A stretch of 34,234 nucleotides of DNA, from the NCBI GenBank assembly GCA_900551075.1, contig URVB01000040.1, positions 1 to 34,234 of the forward strand, read 5' to 3'. The number at the start of each line of letters is the position of its first letter. Within the stretch, counting starts at the first letter, position 1. The notes under the pieces are model-generated. The model was given only the letters and a program-made list of their open reading frames with translations. It did no database searches and was not told the origin of the DNA. The position numbers and the translations under genes are program-made. Shown here piece after piece: positions 1 to 7,027 of the stretch. Source of the DNA: an uncultured Blautia sp. (lineage in GTDB: Bacteria > Bacillota > Clostridia > Lachnospirales > Lachnospiraceae).

Positions 1-603
1 CAAAGCTATAACTATGGCGGTGGCTATGTGGGATATGTGGCAGGAAACGGGAAAAAGCATACATTCAATCTTGCGGAAAATTTCGCAAAGGATAAATCGG
101 GCGGTCAGAAAGTAACCTATACGAACCCTATCGCTGTGGCGAAGAACGGGGGCTGGCGTTATGGTTATGGAAATATGTTCTATGTGGAGCTTGTGAACCA
201 GTACCTTGTTGTCAATCAAGTATCGGGTGAATTGGCACAAAAGATAATGAATGAAGCGTTGAAGTATCAAGGCTGGAAATATGTGTATGGTGGCAGTAAC
301 CCGAACACTTCTTTTGATTGTAGCGGACTGACCCAGTGGTGCTATGGCAAGGCTGGTATCTCTTTACCGAGAACGGCACAAATGCAGTATGACGCAACAC
401 AGCATATTCCACTATCGCAGGCAAAAGCTGGCGATTTGGTCTTTTTCCACAGTACCTATAATGCTGGAAGCTATGTAACCCATGTCGGTATCTATGTAGG
501 AAATAATCAGATGTATCATGCAGGCAACCCGATAGGATATACCGACCTCAATATTCCATATTGGCAACAGCACTTAATATGTGCTGGAAGAATAAAACAG
601 TAG
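1..603 (+). CDS. NlpC/P60 cell-wall hydrolase, Tn916 Orf14-like (5' end outside window)
   Basis: The reading frame is open from base 1, so the gene starts upstream; the internal GTG at 28 is not the start. The C-terminal part is an NlpC/P60 cysteine peptidase: a DCSGL motif carries the nucleophile Cys, HVGIYVG carries the catalytic His, and a second His lies in YHAGNP. Such enzymes cut peptidoglycan stem peptides, and in Tn916-type elements the protein is thought to open the wall locally for the conjugation channel. The residues before the domain would be the tail of a muramidase-like or linker segment. It lies 6 bp before the orf13-like gene, the usual Tn916 order. The family call is firm; only the C-terminal 200 residues are visible. 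Confidence 0.9.
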   Translation, partial: QSYNYGGGYVGYVAGNGKKHTFNLAENFAKDKSGGQKVTYTNPIAVAKNGGWRYGYGNMFYVELVNQYLVVNQVSGELAQKIMNEALKYQGWKYVYGGSNPNTSFDCSGLTQWCYGKAGISLPRTAQMQYDATQHIPLSQAKAGDLVFFHSTYNAGSYVTHVGIYVGNNQMYHAGNPIGYTDLNIPYWQQHLICAGRIKQ

Positions 604-618
604 AAAGGATTGGAAACC

Positions 619-1512
619 ATGTTTAAAAAGAAAGAAAAACCAGTAAAAGAAAAAAAGGTGCGTACTGTCAAAGTAGGCACACATAAGAAATCAGTGATTG
701 CATTGTGGGTAGTGCTTATCGCAAGTGTAAGTTTTGGTGTCTATAAAAACTTTACCGCTATTGATATGCACACGGTACATGAAACAGAAACCATTCAGCT
801 TAGATTAAATGACACCAACGGGATTGAAAATTTCGTGAAGAACTTCTGTAAGTCTTACTACACATGGGATAACAGCAAAGAAGCTATCGAAGCAAGGACA
901 CAGGCAATCAGCAACTATCTGACAAAGGAATTGCAGGACTTGAACCTTGATACCATAAGAACGGATATACCGACCAGCTCCGCCGTTACAAATGTGCTGA
1001 TTTGGGAGATAAAACAGTCTGGAACGGACGATTTTATCGCTACCTACGAAGTAGATCAGCAGATAAAAGAGGGAGAACAGACAACAGATGTCAAAGCAAC
1101 CTATACGGTCAAAGTCCATGTGGATAAAGACGGCGATATGGTTATCGTTCAGAACCCAACCCTTGCACCAGCGATTGAAAAATCCGACTATGAACCAAAG
1201 GCACAAGAAGCCGACGCAAGCATGGACGCTGATACCGTCAATGACGCTACGGCATTTTTAGAAACATTCTTTAAGCTCTACCCAACAGCAACAGAAAAGG
1301 AACTTGCTTACTATGTAGCTGGCAATGTGCTTGAACCTATCGGCAGGGACTATCTCTATTCTGAATTAGTCAATCCCGTGTTTACGGCGGACGGGGACAA
1401 TGTGAAAGTCAAGGTTGCCGTGAAATTTATTGATAATCAGACAAAGGCAACGCAGGTATCACAGTTTGAGCTTGTGTTACATAAGGATAGCAACTGGAAG
1501 ATTGTAGGATAA
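619..1512 (+). CDS. Conjugation channel protein, Tn916 Orf13 / TcpC family
   Basis: This encodes a roughly 297-residue protein with a very basic N-terminus, one membrane helix (about residues 24 to 42, rich in V, A, I, L) and a long extracytoplasmic part, the layout of TcpC/Orf13 proteins that form part of the conjugation channel. I chose the ATG at 619: the purine-rich AGAAAGGA lies just upstream, and the extra TTG at 610 is too close to it. The gene follows the NlpC/P60 gene directly, as in Tn916. The C-terminal half contains two NTF2-like repeats by family knowledge; the sequence itself only shows a soluble charged domain. In Tn916 this is the last transfer gene before the tet(M) region. 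Confidence 0.88.
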   Translation: MFKKKEKPVKEKKVRTVKVGTHKKSVIALWVVLIASVSFGVYKNFTAIDMHTVHETETIQLRLNDTNGIENFVKNFCKSYYTWDNSKEAIEARTQAISNYLTKELQDLNLDTIRTDIPTSSAVTNVLIWEIKQSGTDDFIATYEVDQQIKEGEQTTDVKATYTVKVHVDKDGDMVIVQNPTLAPAIEKSDYEPKAQEADASMDADTVNDATAFLETFFKLYPTATEKELAYYVAGNVLEPIGRDYLYSELVNPVFTADGDNVKVKVAVKFIDNQTKATQVSQFELVLHKDSNWKIVG

Positions 1513-1514
1513 TA

Positions 1515-1556
1515 ATTATGGCGTGATTTTCTTAAATAGGATTTTCACGCCATAAT
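1515..1556 (+). terminator. 12-bp inverted repeat after the orf13-like gene
   Basis: A perfect 12-bp inverted repeat (ATTATGGCGTGA at 1515-1526, TCACGCCATAAT at 1545-1556) with an 18-nt loop starts three bases after the stop codon. It lacks a clear T-run, so it may be a weak or bidirectional terminator, or an mRNA-stabilising hairpin. It marks the boundary between the Tn916-like backbone and the cargo. Confidence 0.5.
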
Positions 1557-1623
1557 CAATATATAAATAGTTTTATATTATCTTTTTACATTGGGTACAG
1601 TTTTTAAATCTGTTATAATTTTC

Positions 1624-1655
1624 TTGACACTCCAGTGCAGAGGATAGTTTACACT
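1624..1655 (+). promoter_or_regulatory. MerR-type promoter of the regulator gene
   Basis: TTGACA at 1624-1629 is followed by TACACT at 1650-1655, a 20-bp spacer. Overlong spacers of 19 to 20 bp are typical of promoters activated by MerR proteins, and the next gene encodes one, so autoregulation is likely. A shorter-spaced alternative (TAGTTT at 1645, 15 bp) also exists. Confidence 0.5.
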
Positions 1656-1674
1656 TGTTTTAGAGGAGGCAATT

Positions 1675-2481
1675 ATGTATAAGATTAGTCAATTTTCTAA
1701 AATTTCTGGATTAACAGTAAAGGCTCTACGCTACTATGATGAAGAAAACATTTTAAAGCCTTCATTTAGAAGTGAAGAAAACCAGTATAGATATTATAAT
1801 GATAAAGATTTAAAAAAGGCTCTGTTGATTAAACTCTTACGAACATTAGATTTTTCAATAATGGAAATTCGAGATATTATAGAAAATAATAGTGAAGACG
1901 ATTTGAAATATATTTTACAAGAAAAGGTAAATTATATTGAAAAAAATATTTCAAAGGAAAAAGAATTGATACAGAGAATAAATAACATAGCTTTATCGTT
2001 GGAGAACAATCAAGCAAAAACTGAATATATTATTGACACTGTTGATATTGATGAGTTATTTGTAGCGTCTATTCAATTTAAAGGAAAATATAGTGACCTC
2101 AATAAATACGTTCCACTTCTCTATAATGCTGTTAAGGACAATAAATCTGGCAATCATTTTAACTGTTATTATGACAACGAATATGCCGAAAATGCAGAAA
2201 TGGAACTGTGTATTCCGATAAAGAAAGAAATTTATGATAATGCTGTATTATGTAAATGTTTACCTAAAGTAACAGCTATACACACAATACATTACGGCAG
2301 TTATGAAACATTATATATTGCTTACAAAACTTTGTTTGAATATGCTAATAGCCATAAATTGAATATTTTGTTGCCTATTAGAGAGGTATATGTAAAAAAA
2401 CCAGGAATGATTTTCAGAGGTAATCCTGAAAATTATGTTACAGAAATTTTTATGCCTATTGAAATTGATCGAAAGGAGTAA
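1675..2481 (+). CDS. MerR-family regulator with GyrI-like effector domain
   Basis: Residues 1 to about 70 form the MerR winged helix, beginning MYKISQFSKISGLTVKALRYY, which binds promoter DNA and recognises the turn sequence. Residues about 80 to 122 are a charged, leucine-rich coiled coil for dimerisation. The C-terminal half (about 127 to 268) resembles the GyrI-like/AraC effector-binding fold found in BmrR-type multidrug sensors. ATG 1675 follows a good AGAGGAGG. The next gene begins one base after its stop, so the two form an operon. Codon use is much more AT-rich than the Tn916 backbone on either side, which suggests separately acquired cargo. The ligand is unknown. Confidence 0.88.
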   Translation: MYKISQFSKISGLTVKALRYYDEENILKPSFRSEENQYRYYNDKDLKKALLIKLLRTLDFSIMEIRDIIENNSEDDLKYILQEKVNYIEKNISKEKELIQRINNIALSLENNQAKTEYIIDTVDIDELFVASIQFKGKYSDLNKYVPLLYNAVKDNKSGNHFNCYYDNEYAENAEMELCIPIKKEIYDNAVLCKCLPKVTAIHTIHYGSYETLYIAYKTLFEYANSHKLNILLPIREVYVKKPGMIFRGNPENYVTEIFMPIEIDRKE

Positions 2482-2482
2482 A

Positions 2483-3538
2483 ATGCAAAAAATCATAGAA
2501 AACTTTACTACACAAGGTGGTAAGCATTGTATTACAAATTCATTAAAACAGATTTTTTCCTATTATGGTTATTCGCTATCGGAGGAAATGATGTTTGGTT
2601 TAGCTTCTGGTTTATCCTTTATTTATATAAATCAATCAAATTATCCTATGATTAATGGGAGAATAAAGGTGTTTGAATTTGAAAAGAAATTAGCGGAGCG
2701 TCTAAATATAAAAATCCGATGTAGAGCAGGAAAAGTGTATTCACGTATTTTTGATATTACGAAAAATATGATAGATAATAATAATCCTGTGCTAATTTAT
2801 GTTGATATGCCGTATTTGAACTATCTTCATTTAAATAAAAACAGTCATTTTGGCGGACATGCTGTTGTATTATTTGGTTATGATGACAGCTCAAAAAAAT
2901 TTTGGGTAAGTGATAGAGATAATTCAGATTATCAAATAAAAGTTCCTACTGGATTATTAGCCCAAGATTATCATTTAGTTGATTATGATGAAATTCAAAA
3001 GGCACGAAGTAGTACATATCCTCCTTTTCCAGCTAATAATAAATATTTAGTATTTGACTTTCAAGGATATACGCCAGTTAGTAAGAAAATTTTATTTGAA
3101 GCTATTAGTGAAACTTGTAAAAGTATGCTTAATCCACCAGCACAACTTTTAGGGGTGAACGGCATTTTAAAATTTTCTAAAGAAATAGTGAAATGGAAAC
3201 AATTTAATCCCCAAAAACTCCGTTCAGTCTGTGCAACAAATTATTTTCAAATAAGCAGAGACGGAGGAACTGGAGGGGGAATTTTTAGAAACATGTACGG
3301 AGAATTTCTTGTTGAAGCTTCTTCTATACTGGATGATATGAGATTTTATGAACTAGGGAAAGAGTTTATCAATACTTCAAAACTTTGGGATAATATTGCA
3401 GATACTTTATGGCAATTATCATTGAATGGAAATTTAGAGCTACTCTCTCAAATGTCTACATCTATTTTTCAAATTTATGAAATCGAGAAAGCTCTATTTA
3501 ATTCATTAAGTGATATTGTTAGTGAAACAACTGTATAA
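2483..3538 (+). CDS. BtrH_N / C39-like domain protein (acyltransferase or peptidase-like)
   Basis: This 351-residue protein resembles the BtrH_N/DUF4872 family, named after BtrH, which transfers an acyl side chain from a carrier protein to the antibiotic in butirosin synthesis. A C39-like triad is visible: Cys16 in GGKHCITNS, His126 in HFGGHAVVLFGYDD, and Asp144 in WVSDRD. The C-terminal half is helical with no motif I recognise. Start ATG 2483 follows AAAGGAG and lies one base after the MerR stop, so the regulator probably controls it. No carrier-protein or peptide-precursor gene is next to it, so the substrate cannot be named. It is cargo at the position where Tn916 has tet(M). Confidence 0.7.
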   Translation: MQKIIENFTTQGGKHCITNSLKQIFSYYGYSLSEEMMFGLASGLSFIYINQSNYPMINGRIKVFEFEKKLAERLNIKIRCRAGKVYSRIFDITKNMIDNNNPVLIYVDMPYLNYLHLNKNSHFGGHAVVLFGYDDSSKKFWVSDRDNSDYQIKVPTGLLAQDYHLVDYDEIQKARSSTYPPFPANNKYLVFDFQGYTPVSKKILFEAISETCKSMLNPPAQLLGVNGILKFSKEIVKWKQFNPQKLRSVCATNYFQISRDGGTGGGIFRNMYGEFLVEASSILDDMRFYELGKEFINTSKLWDNIADTLWQLSLNGNLELLSQMSTSIFQIYEIEKALFNSLSDIVSETTV

Positions 3539-3622
3539 ACAAATATATAAATAGTATCAAAAAGAAGGTGATATTATGGGAAAATCTTAATTGTTGAATT
3601 TGTCGAAAACGAAGAAGAAATT

Positions 3623-3988
3623 TTGAAACAAAGTATTGAGTGGCTAACTTCTAAACTCTCTTGTTGCCCCATTCATTATAAACAACAAATTTCAAAATTC
3701 TATATAGACCCTATTACAAGAACTTTTAGCAATGAAAGAGGAAAAACAATATATCTGACTGCCAAAGAATTTGACCTATTATTTTTTCTGTATTCACATA
3801 GAGGGCAGGTATTCTCAAAGGAACAGCTCTATGAAAATGTATGGGGATATGATGATATGCCAGCTTCCAGCAATCTTACATCATTTATACGAAAGCTAAG
3901 AAAGAAAGTTGAACCCGACCCAGACACTCCGATATACATTATCACTGTCTGGGGTGTAGGGTACAAATTCAGCGAAGAAAAACCGTAG
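3623..3988 (+). CDS. Winged-helix (OmpR/PhoB-type) DNA-binding protein, 5' end frameshifted
   Basis: The C-terminal ~95 residues are an OmpR-type winged helix (LTAKEFDLLFFL, VFSKEQLYENVWG, SSNLTSFIRKLRKKVE, WGVGYKF). There is no full receiver domain. The open frame can start at TTG 3623, but a well-placed AGAAGGTG and ATG lie at 3563-3578, and that ATG runs into a stop after four codons. Adding one A in the run at 3581-3584 would join it to this frame and give an N-terminus beginning MGKILIVE. The related gene at 25504 has a matching N-terminus (VGKIIIL). So either the gene is frameshifted in the poly-A run, or the base call is wrong. The domain call is firm; the start is not. Confidence 0.75.
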   Translation: MKQSIEWLTSKLSCCPIHYKQQISKFYIDPITRTFSNERGKTIYLTAKEFDLLFFLYSHRGQVFSKEQLYENVWGYDDMPASSNLTSFIRKLRKKVEPDPDTPIYIITVWGVGYKFSEEKP

Positions 3989-4028
3989 CTTGTAATACAC
4001 AATCATGTGATCTACAAACTACGGTTTT
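3979..4028. terminator. Bidirectional terminator between convergent genes
   Basis: AAAACCGTAG (3979-3988) pairs perfectly with CTACGGTTTT (4019-4028), with A-runs and T-runs at the ends on both strands. It sits between the winged-helix gene, whose stop lies in the left arm, and the convergent repressor gene, so it can stop transcription in both directions. Confidence 0.7.
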
Positions 4029-4389
4029 ATTGTTTGAGCTGATTTCTTGCTTCTCTGTCTTTTCGGATTGCTGTTTTTGCAGATTTCAATAAATCTACAA
4101 GTAATCTGATTTCATATTCATCACAATCTTTGAATAGTTCCTTTGCTTCTCCCTCGAATATAACTTTAGAATGACGTATGTTATCACATAAGAGAGTATC
4201 AACTGATACAGAAAGTGCATTTGCAATTTCAATCAATGTAGGCAGGCTGACTTTTGTTTTACCAGTTTCAACATTACTCATGTGTGCTGGCGTTATATCT
4301 ATAACATCTGCAACAGTTTCTTGAGTTATGCCTTTTTTAATTCGTGCTATCTTGATACGCTGTCCGATTGCTTTATAATCAATTTCCAC
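4027..4389 (-). CDS. XRE-family repressor, Tn916 Orf9-like
   Basis: This is a 120-residue protein with an N-terminal helix-turn-helix (GQRIKIARIKKGITQETVAD, then MSNVETGKTKVSLPTL) and a charged C-terminal tail. In Tn916, Orf9 lies in the same reversed position and represses the promoter that drives orf7/orf8 and so excision and transfer. It begins with GTG at 4389 behind a purine-rich GGAGAGG on the minus strand. It is divergent from the orf10-like gene, and the 150-bp AT-rich space between them probably holds both promoters and its operators. Identity as the Orf9 equivalent rests on fold, size, strand and position. Confidence 0.87.
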   Translation of the reverse strand: MEIDYKAIGQRIKIARIKKGITQETVADVIDITPAHMSNVETGKTKVSLPTLIEIANALSVSVDTLLCDNIRHSKVIFEGEAKELFKDCDEYEIRLLVDLLKSAKTAIRKDREARNQLKQ

Positions 4390-4540
4390 AGTTTTCCTCT
4401 CCTTTCTTGCTTTTTTATATTGTAACCATTCACGCAGTGTAATTTAATAGCTTGTATAAATGAAACATATACACAGTATATTTTGAACAAATTATTTTGA
4501 ATTATCATAGAATTTACGAAATGAGGTGTGTTAATCTCCT
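4390..4540. promoter_or_regulatory. Divergent regulatory space between orf9-like and orf10-like genes
   Basis: This 150-bp AT-rich interval separates two divergent genes. On the plus strand TTGAAC (4483-4488) and TAGAAT (4508-4513) are 19 bp apart, a passable promoter for the orf10 side. No clear operator palindrome is visible by eye. The exact promoters are uncertain. Confidence 0.35.
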
Positions 4541-4765
4541 ATGATGAAATTCAGTAAAAGGGATAGCAGAAAAATGTTCAAAGAGGTTGCCCGTATTCAT
4601 GGTATTTCTGTTTCAGAAGTCAAGGAACAAATGCAGGTTGCCATTGATGAAGCAAGAAACAATCCAGACCCAGAGAAGCAGGCAGAATTTCAACGGCTCT
4701 TTGGAAATCGGACACCGATACCAGAAGAATTTATCTGCGTTACCAGCAAGAAATTATTTAAGTAA
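4541..4765 (+). CDS. Small conserved protein, Tn916 Orf10-like
   Basis: This is a 73- to 74-residue protein (two adjacent ATGs at 4541 and 4544) matching the size and place of Tn916 Orf10. The first half (SRKMFKEVARIHGISVSEVKEQMQ) reads as a helical, HTH-like segment reminiscent of the Spo0A C-terminal DNA-binding region, followed by a short PDPEKQAEFQ stretch. Its role is unknown. A GAGGTG lies 12 bases before the first ATG, a rather long spacing. It is followed closely by the next gene and is probably cotranscribed with it. Confidence 0.8.
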   Translation: MMKFSKRDSRKMFKEVARIHGISVSEVKEQMQVAIDEARNNPDPEKQAEFQRLFGNRTPIPEEFICVTSKKLFK

Positions 4766-4783
4766 GTTACGGGAGTGGTGACT

Positions 4784-5149
4784 ATGAAGCAATCGGAAAA
4801 GGAAAGAGAAGAATTTTTATCAGTGTGTGGAAAACACGACTATGCTTTACTCACAGAAAAAGAAGAAATGACACAATCGGATTATGAACGTATTACGCAT
4901 ATTACGGTATCATTAGGATTTATCAATTATACACAAACATTGATAGCAAGATATTTAGATTTTGCTCTGCATGAAGAAGAACAGTTTGACAGAGAGTTAG
5001 AAATCATTAAAGAATATCCTAACTATTATGAGGACGAAGAAATCGACGAAAAGCAAAATCAATGGGTAGAGGATTTTCTTAATCAAATACCACCGAATAA
5101 GCAGACTCACTATCGCCAGCTTATCGAACAAAATATTGATGAATTTTAG
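4784..5149 (+). CDS. Small acidic protein of unknown function in Tn916-like element
   Basis: This 121-residue protein is rich in Glu, Asp, Gln and Tyr and has no signal peptide or membrane segment. I do not recognise a family. I chose ATG 4784 over GTG 4775 because GGGAG at 4771-4775 is then 8 bases upstream. It lies 18 bp behind the orf10-like gene and ends before a weak hairpin, so the two genes form a short unit. Its position between orf10 and orf7 is not part of the original Tn916, so it is an accessory gene of this branch. Confidence 0.65.
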   Translation: MKQSEKEREEFLSVCGKHDYALLTEKEEMTQSDYERITHITVSLGFINYTQTLIARYLDFALHEEEQFDRELEIIKEYPNYYEDEEIDEKQNQWVEDFLNQIPPNKQTHYRQLIEQNIDEF

Positions 5150-5164
5150 TCTTTAAGGTTATTG

Positions 5165-5200
5165 CATACCAGCGAAAAAAACTGGTGCAGTAGCCTTTTT
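5165..5200 (+). terminator. Weak intrinsic terminator
   Basis: ACCAG (5168-5172) pairs with CTGGT (5182-5186), extended imperfectly by TGCA on both sides, and a TTTTTT run follows at about 5195. It would end the orf10-like unit. The stem is short, so the call is tentative. Confidence 0.45.
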
Positions 5201-5640
5201 TATTTCCTGCCAAAAAACAGTAATACAAACGGAATTAGGACGGATTTATCTTCTATCATTACCTTGTGGAAATATACCTTGTATAGAACGGAAATTTCCT
5301 CACGGGGAGGAATACGAGTGGCAGTACAGAAGAAAATAGGAACAGCAGACAGTATCTAATCATGTTAAGGGACTTTATGGCAATTTCACTACTTCCTCAA
5401 CATCTATGCGTTTCATAAAAGCTCAATGAGGTTTTCATAACTTCTTGGGCTTTTTTGTATTTTCTGAACTTCTTTATCAGCTATCGCCAGACCATATCCC
5501 CTCATGTGTATTGAAAATAGCAAGCGGAAATATGCCTGCTTCCTATGAAGATATTCAAATTGTTGTTGACTATTTCTGTAAGAAATTTTTTGAAATCTTG
5601 GTAGTTTGCCACCTCTCTGGGAAGTTAGGGTGCGGAAAGG
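5200..5640. other. Noncoding stretch before the orf7-like gene
   Basis: There is no credible gene here: open frames lack ribosome binding sites and family resemblance. It contains a terminator-like hairpin at 5417-5456 and otherwise AT-rich sequence. In Tn916 the comparable interval holds the promoter controlled by the Orf9 repressor. Confidence 0.5.
5417..5456 (+). terminator. Intrinsic terminator or attenuator upstream of orf7
   Basis: AAAAGCTCAA (5417-5426) pairs with TTGGGCTTTT (5445-5454), with one G-U pair, followed by a run of six T. Its place upstream of the sigma-like gene fits attenuation of read-through toward orf7/orf8. Confidence 0.6.
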
Positions 5641-5642
5641 GG

Positions 5643-5664
5643 GAAATGAACTTCTGTTCATTTC
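5643..5664 (+). promoter_or_regulatory. Hairpin in the orf7 leader
   Basis: GAAATGAAC (5643-5651) and GTTCATTTC (5656-5664) form a perfect 9-bp stem with a UUCU loop. Flanking GTGCGGA and TCCTGCAC extend it imperfectly. It ends about 17 bases before the ribosome binding site of the sigma-like gene, so it may tune translation or mRNA stability. Confidence 0.45.
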
Positions 5665-5692
5665 AAATCCTGCACAGAAAGGAGGTGAGCAA

Positions 5693-6112
5693 ATGGAAAC
5701 ATCTTCTTTCAAACAAGCCATTGAAGCACAGTTTGATTGTCTTTCAAAGAAAGTTATCAAGCGTGCGGTTAAAAAGGGCTATCGTGATATGAAACGACGA
5801 GAAAAGCGAGAATGTTCATTTTCTGATATACCAGATTATGAGCAGGAACGCTTTGGAAAAAATGATGAATACGCAAGTGATTACACGGTATTTAACATTT
5901 TAGGCATTGAAGTGTGGGTTGAGGACGACCAGTTAAGCAACGCTCTCAAATCTCTTACAGAGAAGAAACGCAATATTATATTGTTGTCCTACTTCATGGA
6001 TATGTCTGACAGTGAAATCAGCGAATTTATCAAAATCCCACGCTCAAACGTCCAGTATCACAGAACAAAGACATTGGAAACAATGAGAAAATATATGGAG
6101 GAACGCAAATGA
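5693..6112 (+). CDS. Sigma-70-like regulator, Tn916 Orf7-like
   Basis: This encodes 139 residues. The C-terminal part is a sigma region 4-like helix-turn-helix (LTEKKRNIILLSYFMDMSDS, then EISEFIKIPRSNVQYH), and the N-terminal part is basic and helical. Start ATG 5693 follows AAAGGAGGTGAGC. In Tn916, Orf7 with Orf8 activates the genes for excision and transfer and is held back by Orf9. It overlaps the orf8-like gene through ATGATGA, so the two are translationally coupled. A clear paralogue lies at 24856 in the second regulatory operon of this window. Confidence 0.87.
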   Translation: METSSFKQAIEAQFDCLSKKVIKRAVKKGYRDMKRREKRECSFSDIPDYEQERFGKNDEYASDYTVFNILGIEVWVEDDQLSNALKSLTEKKRNIILLSYFMDMSDSEISEFIKIPRSNVQYHRTKTLETMRKYMEERK

Positions 6113-6342
6113 TGAAGCGTAAGCACTTACCTTTTGAAGTGATTTTATCAGCCACAGAAGGCGACCCAGAAGCGATTGAAACTGTAATGAGCTTCTATGA
6201 CGGTTACATCTCTAAATTATGCTTGCGTAAGCTGTATGACGAATACGGCAACGTCTGCATGGTAGTAGACGCTGATTTGAAAAATCGAGTTCAAACAGCA
6301 CTGCTTGATATGCTGATGAATTTTGAAATTGTAGTGATGTAA
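6109..6342 (+). CDS. HTH regulator, Tn916 Orf8-like
   Basis: This 76- to 77-residue protein shows the Orf8 pattern: an N-terminal FEVILSATEGDPEAIETVMSF segment, then a basic helical stretch and ADLKNRVQTALLDMLMNF. It is thought to act with Orf7 in activating the element. Either ATG 6109 or ATG 6112 can start it; the first overlaps the orf7 stop. The paralogue at 25286 has the same ATxGEPEAVDEVLRHY pattern. Confidence 0.82.
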   Translation: MMKRKHLPFEVILSATEGDPEAIETVMSFYDGYISKLCLRKLYDEYGNVCMVVDADLKNRVQTALLDMLMNFEIVVM

Positions 6343-6465
6343 TACATATAAGCGGAGCTGGTATCTTCCCTTTCCTACTGCTTCGTTTATCATTCTATAA
6401 AAGTTAGATAAAGAGTTATTGATTTTTATAGGCTGAATTGCCGAATGTTCTTTGAAAACTGAATA

Positions 6466-6695
6466 AAGCAGACAGATACGTTTGTGATACAGTGAGCCAC
6501 GGGGACTGTACGCCATGACCTTTCCGACAAGAAAGCGAGCGACCCACGCAGTGATCCGAGAGCGACTTGTGGAATGGTCGTTTTGCCATGACCTGTTATC
6601 ACAGAATAATGATACGTCCGCATGGTGCGGTTCTGCCCACAAGAATGGGAATAGTTGAGATACTAATGGAGCTTTCCAAAGCCGTCTGTCTGCTT
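6466..6695 (+). ncRNA. Candidate structured RNA or folded DNA element upstream of xis
   Basis: This GC-richer 230-nt block in an AT-rich gap has nested complementary segments. An 11-bp perfect outer helix joins AAGCAGACAGA (6466-6476) to TCTGTCTGCTT (6685-6695). A second helix joins TGTGATACAG (6483-6492) to CTGTTATCACA (6593-6603) with a one-base bulge. Inside or beside them are CTTTC/GAAAG (6520-6535), CGAC/GTCG (6563-6580), CCGCA/TGCGG (6618-6630) and CCCA/TGGG (6636-6649). CCATGACC occurs twice. No convincing reading frame covers it. It could be a leader RNA for xis/int or a noncoding RNA of its own; I do not recognise a named family. Confidence 0.5.
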
Positions 6696-6807
6696 ATGAA
6701 AATATTTGATGTAACAGAATACATCTTCTCATTTTTAATGGTTGTGTTATAATGACCTTATTAGACGAGTGTATTTTGTTACTATCACAGTGAAAGGAGT
6801 TTTATTC

Positions 6808-7008
6808 GTGATAAGTGATATGCAAGATACACACACTCCGATAAAAGAAAAAAAGACTTATACAGTAGACGAAATTGCTACACTATTGAACATCAGTAAA
6901 AAGTCCGCTTATTTGCTGGTGAAAACTGAACAGTTTAATTATGTCAGAGTTGGTAGAGCTATACGAGTATCAAAAGTCTCTTTTGATAAATGGTTAAATC
7001 AAATTTAA
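6808..7008 (+). CDS. xis: Excisionase, helix-turn-helix type
   Basis: This is a 66-residue protein with an excisionase-type winged HTH: YTVDEIATLLNISKKSAYLL, then YVRVGRAIRVSKVSFDKWL. Such small proteins bend DNA at the attachment sites and steer the integrase toward excision. It is not the Tn916 Xis sequence type, which fits the non-Tn916 integrase next door. I chose GTG 6808 because AAGGAG at 6794-6799 is 8 bases upstream; an ATG at 6820 is the alternative. It lies 19 bp before int, as is usual for this module. Confidence 0.85.
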   Translation: MISDMQDTHTPIKEKKTYTVDEIATLLNISKKSAYLLVKTEQFNYVRVGRAIRVSKVSFDKWLNQI

Positions 7009-7027
7009 CTATTAAGGAGAAAATATT

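Noticed and set aside
1675..3538. tet(M) or another known ribosomal-protection or efflux resistance gene at the Tn916 cargo site
   Set aside because: The reading frames there encode a MerR regulator and a BtrH-like protein; no GTPase or transporter motifs are found.
3623..3988. Full two-component response regulator
   Set aside because: There is no phosphoacceptor receiver domain even if the frameshift is corrected, and no histidine kinase gene is next to it.
5162..5359. 65-codon open frame after the small acidic gene
   Set aside because: It begins inside a terminator-like hairpin and lacks a ribosome binding site; the protein looks random.
6217..6642. 141-codon minus-strand frame over orf8 and the folded block
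   Set aside because: It is opposite a real gene and a structured region, with no start signal. The long frame is a by-product of base composition.
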